A stretch of 37,637 nt of DNA. Origin: Planctomycetota bacterium (GTDB lineage Bacteria; Planctomycetota; UBA8108; JACQVS01). Below, piece after piece: positions 33,377-37,637 of the stretch; position 1 is the first letter of the stretch; every line of letters begins with the position of its first letter. Where the stretch lies: NCBI GenBank assembly GCA_016209605.1, contig JACQVS010000188.1:1-37637 (forward strand), read 5' to 3'. The notes below the pieces were generated by a model. That model had not been told where the DNA came from, searched no databases, and worked only from the letters and a program-made list of their open reading frames with translations. The translations under genes were made by a program, and so were the position numbers.

Positions 33377-34300
33377 ATGAAAACGATCCGTTCAACGGCT
33401 TTTCTGCCCTTGCTCTTCTTGGCCCTCGCTTTCCTTCAATCCGGCTGTGATATTCACTTCACCGGCCAGGAGATCCGGCTCCGCTGCCAGGAGGCCGATG
33501 ACTCCCTTGAGGTGCTGCTCATCTACCGCGGCGTGTGCGTCCCGGACCGAGAGAATGCCATCGCCAAGGGGGTCGAGCATGCCGCCCGGTGGCTTCAGGG
33601 GCGGAGGGAATTCGCCATCGCCGGCTGCCACTTCGACCTCGACGACCCCGAATTCGAAAAAGACCTGGACCCCGAGACGGCGGGAATCCTCCGAGGAATC
33701 GAGCTCGAAGAAGTCGGCGCCTTTCTGGACCCGGAGAAGCGGCTTTGCGGATACCAGCTCTTCCGGATCCGAAACTTCACCAGGGCCCTGGAATGCTGGA
33801 ACCGTCACCTCTCCAGGCTGGCCATCGAAGGAGCCGGCCCAGATCTTTCAAAGCAGATCCATCCCTACTTTGACGAGGCGACGCAGAGACTCTGGCTGGA
33901 GCGGGCGAGGAGCGGCTCGCCATGGATTTCATTCCAGGATGGCGGCTTCGAGGTCGATCTGCCCATGACCCGGGCCACTGCCGAGCGCTTCCAGCGCGAT
34001 CTCATCGAGTCGGTCACCGCTCGGGATGAAAAGGAGGATTGGCGAGGGCTGGCGGCGCTACTCTCCCACTTGCAGTCCCTGCAATTCGAGGATGATCGCG
34101 TCCTCCTCCGCTTTGCAGCCCCGTCTGGCGGCATCTTCCGGTTCTCGTTCCGCAACCCGGACGTCCAGTACCGGCCCGGCCTCCTGGAAGCCCTCCAGGC
34201 CGGCGGCTGGGATGTGGAAAGCGGCCCGACGCTCCAGGAAGTCCGCGAGCGGCTCCAGCCGCCCGCCGAAGATGGGGCGCCGGAAGGCGAGCGGCGCTGA
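33377..34300 (+). CDS. lipoprotein of unknown function
   Basis: A 307-residue predicted lipoprotein. The signal FLPLLFLALAFLQSGC carries lipobox cysteine 24. The mature part is rich in acidic and aromatic residues, with no recognised domain. It contains ADDSLEVLLIYRGVCVP, REFAIAGCHFDLDDPEFEKD, RIRNFTRALECWNRHLSRL and FRFSFRNPDVQYRPGLLEAL. The repeated physical pattern (short strands ending in acidic turns) suggests an envelope protein rather than an enzyme. The ATG at 33377 has AGAGGTG seven bases upstream. It is divergent from the sigma/kinase operon, so it may be a target of that system. Confidence 0.78.
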   Translation: MKTIRSTAFLPLLFLALAFLQSGCDIHFTGQEIRLRCQEADDSLEVLLIYRGVCVPDRENAIAKGVEHAARWLQGRREFAIAGCHFDLDDPEFEKDLDPETAGILRGIELEEVGAFLDPEKRLCGYQLFRIRNFTRALECWNRHLSRLAIEGAGPDLSKQIHPYFDEATQRLWLERARSGSPWISFQDGGFEVDLPMTRATAERFQRDLIESVTARDEKEDWRGLAALLSHLQSLQFEDDRVLLRFAAPSGGIFRFSFRNPDVQYRPGLLEALQAGGWDVESGPTLQEVRERLQPPAEDGAPEGERR

Positions 34301-34374
34301 CGGGTCTTTACCGGCCCCAAGCGGGCTAGCGATTCGCCCGGCAACGGAAATGGGGAGAGAGAGATAAAAATAAT

Positions 34375-34403
34375 TTGACATAAGACTCCCGATTATCTAG
34401 TTT
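34375..34403 (+). promoter_or_regulatory. sigma-70-type promoter placing the transcript start at the ATG
   Basis: A perfect -35 hexamer TTGACA (34375-34380), a 17-base spacer and TAGTTT (34398-34403) as -10 lie directly upstream of the ATPase gene. Transcription would begin around 34410-34411, which is the A of the ATG itself, so the mRNA would be leaderless. No ribosome site precedes that ATG, which agrees. Confidence 0.5.
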
Positions 34404-34410
34404 ATATGGA

Positions 34411-35571
34411 ATGAACTCCCGTTCATCCAATGAGCTACGACGGGTCCTCAAAATCGATCTGGAGGGAACCCGCGCCGCCTTTCTCTGGGGGCCGCGCCAG
34501 GTCGGCAAGACCACCCTGGTGAGGCAGCAGTTCCCCAAGGCGAAATACTACGATCTTCTCGACACCGAACTCAAAACCACCCTCCTCCTGCGCCCCGCGC
34601 TTCTGCGCGAGGAACTTCTGGCCAATCCGAGGCCCCTGGTGATCATCGATGAGATCCAAAAGGTTCCCTCCTTGCTGGATGAGGTCCACTGGCTCATCGA
34701 GAACACCGCCACGAAATTCATCCTCTGCGGCTCGAGCGCTCGAAAGCTCCGGCACGGCGCCGCCAACCTTCTGGGCGGCCGGGCCTGGCGCTTCGAGCTT
34801 TTCCCCTTGACCACCGAGGAAATTCACTCCACCGATCTGGAGCGGATCCTCAACCACGGTTTGATCCCTCGGCATTACCTGGCTTCCAAGCCGGAGCGCA
34901 GCCTCAAGAGCTACCTTCTGGATTATCTCGAACAGGAGATCCACGCGGAAGCGCTCCTCCGCAACGTGCCGGCCTTCGCGAAGTTTCTCGAAGCGGTGGG
35001 TACCTCTCACGGCATGCTAATCAACTATGCCAACATCGCCCGAGATTGCGGCGTGTCCCCGAAAACCGCCCGCGAGTACCATCAGATCGTCGAGGACACC
35101 CTGCTCGGGCACACCTTGCCGCCGTGGAGGAGAGCCAAGGAACGGCGGCTCATCGAAACGGCAAAATTCTATCTCTTCGACGTCGGCGTGGTGCGCGCCT
35201 TGACGGGGATGCGGCGCCTGCAAGCGGGCACCGAGGAGTTCGGCCGGTTCTTCGAGCACTTTCTGATCGAAGAGATCCGGGCTTACCTCTCCTACCGCGA
35301 AAAGGACCATCCCTTGTCCTTCTGGCGGACGAGCACCGGCTACGAGGTGGATTTGATCATCGGCGACATGGAGGCCGCCCTCGAGTTCAAGGCCAAGAAG
35401 CTGGTCGACGCCCGGGATTTGCGAAATTTGAAGGCCCTCCTGGAAGAGCACCAGGTCAAAAAAGCCATCGCCGTTTCGCTCGAGGAAAGGCCCCGCCGGC
35501 TTCAAAATGGGATTCTGGTTCTACCCTGGGCGGCCTTTTGCAAGAAGCTCTGGGATGGCGACTTGGTATAA
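34411..35571 (+). CDS. AAA ATPase with DUF4143 domain
   Basis: A 386-residue ATPase of the AAA_14/DUF4143 family, found widely in bacteria and archaea, often in accessory or defence-like regions; its role is not established. Walker A is GPRQVGKTT (27-35), Walker B is LVIIDEIQK with Asp80 and Glu81, and the sensor block LCGSSARKLRHGAANLLGGR follows. The C-terminal DUF4143 half has LYDYLEQEI-like spacing (LLDYLEQEIHAEALLRNV), FYLFDVGVVRAL, and the PD-(D/E)XK-like FWRTSTGYEVDLIIG ... ALEFKAKK. All key residues are present, unlike the broken relative at 22.9-24.1 kb. The ATG at 34411 has no ribosome site but a well-spaced promoter immediately upstream. The gene ends 27 bases from the convergent toroid gene. 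Confidence 0.9.
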   Translation: MNSRSSNELRRVLKIDLEGTRAAFLWGPRQVGKTTLVRQQFPKAKYYDLLDTELKTTLLLRPALLREELLANPRPLVIIDEIQKVPSLLDEVHWLIENTATKFILCGSSARKLRHGAANLLGGRAWRFELFPLTTEEIHSTDLERILNHGLIPRHYLASKPERSLKSYLLDYLEQEIHAEALLRNVPAFAKFLEAVGTSHGMLINYANIARDCGVSPKTAREYHQIVEDTLLGHTLPPWRRAKERRLIETAKFYLFDVGVVRALTGMRRLQAGTEEFGRFFEHFLIEEIRAYLSYREKDHPLSFWRTSTGYEVDLIIGDMEAALEFKAKKLVDARDLRNLKALLEEHQVKKAIAVSLEERPRRLQNGILVLPWAAFCKKLWDGDLV

Positions 35572-35598
35572 GGAACCAGCCGAATAATATTGCCAAAT

Positions 35599-36660
35599 TT
35601 ACCGCTGGTAAATCGGCAGGAAGCGGTATTCCACCGAGAGCGCCAGGAGCGCCAGGGCGGTGCGGTAGATGGGGCCGGCCGACTCCTCCTGCGAGGACTT
35701 GGGCGGCGGCGGCCAGGATCCGTCGGCGGCCTGGCGGCCGACGAGCAGCCCCTGCACTTCCTGCCTCGCCTTCTGGTCCTCCTCCTCGCCGAGCTGGTGC
35801 ATGGCCTGAGCGTAGTAGTAAACGCCGTAGTAAAACCACGGGTCCTCCCATCGGATCGGCCGCCGTTTCAGCCAGTCGGCCCCCGCCTGCACCTCCCGGC
35901 CGCCGCGGACGCCGCAGACCTCGAGCGACAGGAGCCCGGCGCCGGTCATGGCCGGCATGGGGAGGTTGCCGGGCTGGTAGCCGAAGCCCCCAGCCGCCGG
36001 CTGGAAGCAGCGGTTGATGAAGCCGACCGCCTCCTGGACCGCCCTCTCCGGCACCTCCATGCCGCAGTTCTTGGCGGCGCGCAGGGCCATCACCTGCCAG
36101 ACCGTCACCGAGAGGTCGCTGTCAATGCTCGAGGGGGAGTACCGCCAGCCCCCGGCGTGGAGCTTTTCCTTGGGAGCCCCTTGCGACTTGAGGATGAGGT
36201 CTATTCCCTTCCGGCAGGCGAGCAGGAGGCGCCGGTCGTCGGCCTCCTTGGCTCCCATGCCCAGCGCTTCCGCGAGGAGGAGCGTGGCGATGCCATGGCC
36301 GTACATGCGCGAGCCATCGCTGTCGCCGAAGTAGCCATCCTCCTTCTGGCGCCCCTCGGCCAGCAGGTACTCCAGTCCCTTCTCGACCGCCTTCCCCTCC
36401 GGCGACTCGCCGGGCACGTGCCCCGCGGCGAGAAAGGCCATGACCGACAGCGCCGTCAAGGCCGTTTGAATCTTCCGCCCGAAGGCCCCCTCGCCGTTCT
36501 GCTGCCCGAGCAGGTACTTCAAGCCCCGGTCGATGGCTTGATCCACCGGGCCGGCCCGATTGAGGCGGCGCAGCTCTTCGAGGTCCTTGCCGGGCTGGGC
36601 CTGGCCGAAGAGGCCGAGCAGGCCGAGTAGGACGGACGCGGGCGCCATCATCGCCGTCAT
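35599..36660 (-). CDS. third toroid-repeat (squalene-oxidase-like) protein, exported
   Basis: A 353-residue protein with signal AMMAPASVLLGLLGLFGQAQ. Prenyltransferase/squalene-oxidase repeats follow: IDRGLKYLLGQQNGEGAFG, TALTALSVMAFLAAGH, AGGWRYSPSSIDSDLSVTVW, AAGGFGYQPGNLPMPAMTGA and LLVGRQAADGSWPPPP. The SSIDSDLSVTVWQVMALRAA block is the most conserved part and occurs in a large planctomycete family. There is no DxDD motif, so hopanoid synthesis is not expected. I chose the ATG at 36660 (GGGGAG six bases upstream) over the one at 36687 because it starts the signal peptide directly. It is convergent with the DUF4143 ATPase. Confidence 0.85.
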   Translation of the reverse strand: MTAMMAPASVLLGLLGLFGQAQPGKDLEELRRLNRAGPVDQAIDRGLKYLLGQQNGEGAFGRKIQTALTALSVMAFLAAGHVPGESPEGKAVEKGLEYLLAEGRQKEDGYFGDSDGSRMYGHGIATLLLAEALGMGAKEADDRRLLLACRKGIDLILKSQGAPKEKLHAGGWRYSPSSIDSDLSVTVWQVMALRAAKNCGMEVPERAVQEAVGFINRCFQPAAGGFGYQPGNLPMPAMTGAGLLSLEVCGVRGGREVQAGADWLKRRPIRWEDPWFYYGVYYYAQAMHQLGEEEDQKARQEVQGLLVGRQAADGSWPPPPKSSQEESAGPIYRTALALLALSVEYRFLPIYQR

Positions 36661-36891
36661 CTCGACTCCCCCCCCGCCGCCAGGCATGCTCTTGAAGAAA
36701 TGGTCGAAGACGCCGTCATGTCCTGCATCCCTTTTTCAACCCATCCCGCGGCCTGATATGCTGCCGGCAAACCGCGCTCCCGGCAAAGGGACCACGGCCG
36801 GTCCGCTGGACATTATACCTGGCGCCCGGCAGCCGCGCCGGCAAGACAGCGGCTTTTCCGGCCATTTCCTGGCGGCAGCACGGAGCCCCGG
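36661..36891. other. intergenic stretch upstream of the third toroid gene
   Basis: It separates the toroid gene from the large protein at the window's edge, both on the minus strand. It has high GC, no T-run and no clear hairpin. An open plus-strand frame (36560-37108) crosses it but has no ribosome site and atypical composition. I see no gene here. Confidence 0.45.
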
Positions 36892-37637
36892 TCAAGGGAG
36901 ACCCACCGGATCGGCCTCGATTATGCGCTTAGGCGTCTCCAGAAATCCTGAAAAGCTCCTTGCGCAGCGAAAACCGTTTGGTTTCCCTTTGCGGGTCATT
37001 AAATTTAAGTGCCCCTTAAACGCTAGCTCCCAGTTTAACTTCATGCCGGCCATGGGGTCGGCTAGGCCGGCATCTCCAGTCGTGCCGGTGAGCGGCTGGC
37101 CGTTCTGAATCAAGCCGATGGCGCGCTGGCGGACAATCGAGGTCAAAAAGTGCTCGCCTGCCAACGAATCCCTTCCTAAAAGATTGGTCTCAAAATCATA
37201 GGCCTTCGCAGTCAGGTAAACGTAAAGCGCCGCCATGTCGAACTGGGCCCGGTACTTTTGCAGGGCGTCGTTTCGGAAAATCCGGAAAGCCATGTCCCGG
37301 TACCGGTACTCCTGGATTTGCTCTGCAACCTGGCGCCGGAAACGCAAACGGTCCTCGAGCAAGCGATGGCCGCGAGCAAGCGTGGCAAGATACCTCCCTG
37401 ATGCTTGCTGCAACGCCTCCTGGATCGTATACAGCTCAAGGCGAAGGCTCGCCTCGCGGCGGATCACCTCCTCAAGCTGCGCCACCTGCTGCTTGACCGC
37501 AAATTCATTTCGCGCCGCGGTAAGCACAATATTGCTGAGAGCCTGTTCCGTTTCCTTGGCTTGCTGGTGATCTAGCTTGGCAAGCGACTCGCGGTCGGCG
37601 TTTTGACTCATGATCTCGTTAATCGCCCCACCAGCTA
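36892..37637 (-). CDS. C-terminal part of a large protein, frameshifted near its end
   Basis: The frame is open to the right edge, so only the end of the protein is present. It is helical and charged (AKLDHQQAKETEQALSNIV, RREASLRLELYTIQEALQQA), then has DMAALYVYLTAKAYDFETNL, HFLTSIVRQRAIG and GLADPMAGMKLNWEL, a block found at the end of very large proteins in planctomycetes and related bacteria. The family normally closes with NNPQ.ET.RFSLR.ELFRI; here that tail lies in the adjacent frame (NDPQRETKRFSLRKELFRI, ending GDA) with a stop at 36929. One base is missing in the AT run near 37000-37012. In the uncorrected frame the protein ends at 36892 with an unrelated tail. Function is unknown. Confidence 0.65.
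   Translation of the reverse strand, partial: AGGAINEIMSQNADRESLAKLDHQQAKETEQALSNIVLTAARNEFAVKQQVAQLEEVIRREASLRLELYTIQEALQQASGRYLATLARGHRLLEDRLRFRRQVAEQIQEYRYRDMAFRIFRNDALQKYRAQFDMAALYVYLTAKAYDFETNLLGRDSLAGEHFLTSIVRQRAIGLIQNGQPLTGTTGDAGLADPMAGMKLNWELAFKGHLNLMTRKGKPNGFRCARSFSGFLETPKRIIEADPVGLP

Overview
The window is a 37.6 kb GC-rich piece of bacterial chromosome. Several features point to the Planctomycetota or a close relative: an ECF sigma factor coupled to a multi-membrane-span Ser/Thr kinase, a LamG protein of a planctomycete-type family, a DGDG...VTDAVLLLGYLF dockerin-like tail, several prenyltransferase/squalene-oxidase-repeat toroid proteins, an FG-GAP protein, and a large protein ending in a conserved RFSLR..LFRI tail. 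This is inference from protein families. No rRNA, tRNA or CRISPR array was seen.

Layout. 0.2-2.4 kb: a sigma-54 activator with two GAF domains, followed by an RNA segment with attenuator-like alternative pairings and a strong terminator. 2.7-7.2 kb: a LysM membrane protein, a long palindromic intergenic repeat, a patatin-like phospholipase divergent from a double-ACT regulator, and a LamG protein whose start looks like a kinase fragment. 7.6-12.9 kb: a translationally coupled secreted operon (FG-GAP protein plus two paralogous alpha-toroid proteins). 12.9-18.3 kb (minus): cupin, large secreted protein, membrane protein, and a phytase-like beta-propeller with a frameshifted dockerin-like tail. 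18.4-21.0 kb: a polyamine cluster of deoxyhypusine-synthase homologue, SAM decarboxylase (speD) and an aminopropyltransferase resembling thermospermine synthase. 21.0-22.7 kb (minus): a PhoB-type response regulator overlapping a secreted TIM-barrel protein. 22.7-24.1 kb: a gene graveyard with an HtrA protease fragment abutting an ATPase fragment that is split by a double-hairpin element of about 140 bp. 24.3-26.9 kb: two overlapping toroid genes. 27.0-30.3 kb: a lysine-rich secreted protein, an outer-membrane beta-barrel gene with an in-frame TGA after its signal peptide, and a broken spermidine-synthase-like membrane gene. 30.3-33.2 kb (minus): ECF sigma factor and kinase operon. 33.4-37.6 kb: lipoprotein, AAA/DUF4143 ATPase with a probably leaderless promoter, a third toroid protein, and the end of a large protein carrying a frameshift.

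The best-supported functional unit is the polyamine cluster. SpeD would supply decarboxylated SAM, the ACL5-like enzyme would transfer aminopropyl groups, and the deoxyhypusine-synthase homologue would move aminobutyl groups, as in homospermidine formation. Because bacteria lack eIF5A, protein hypusination is unlikely.

At least five loci carry single-base or single-codon lesions that break otherwise recognisable genes. Some sit beside short homopolymers, so sequencing or assembly error must be weighed against real decay. The 22.7-24.1 kb region is different: its junctions and nested insertion look like genuine rearrangement.
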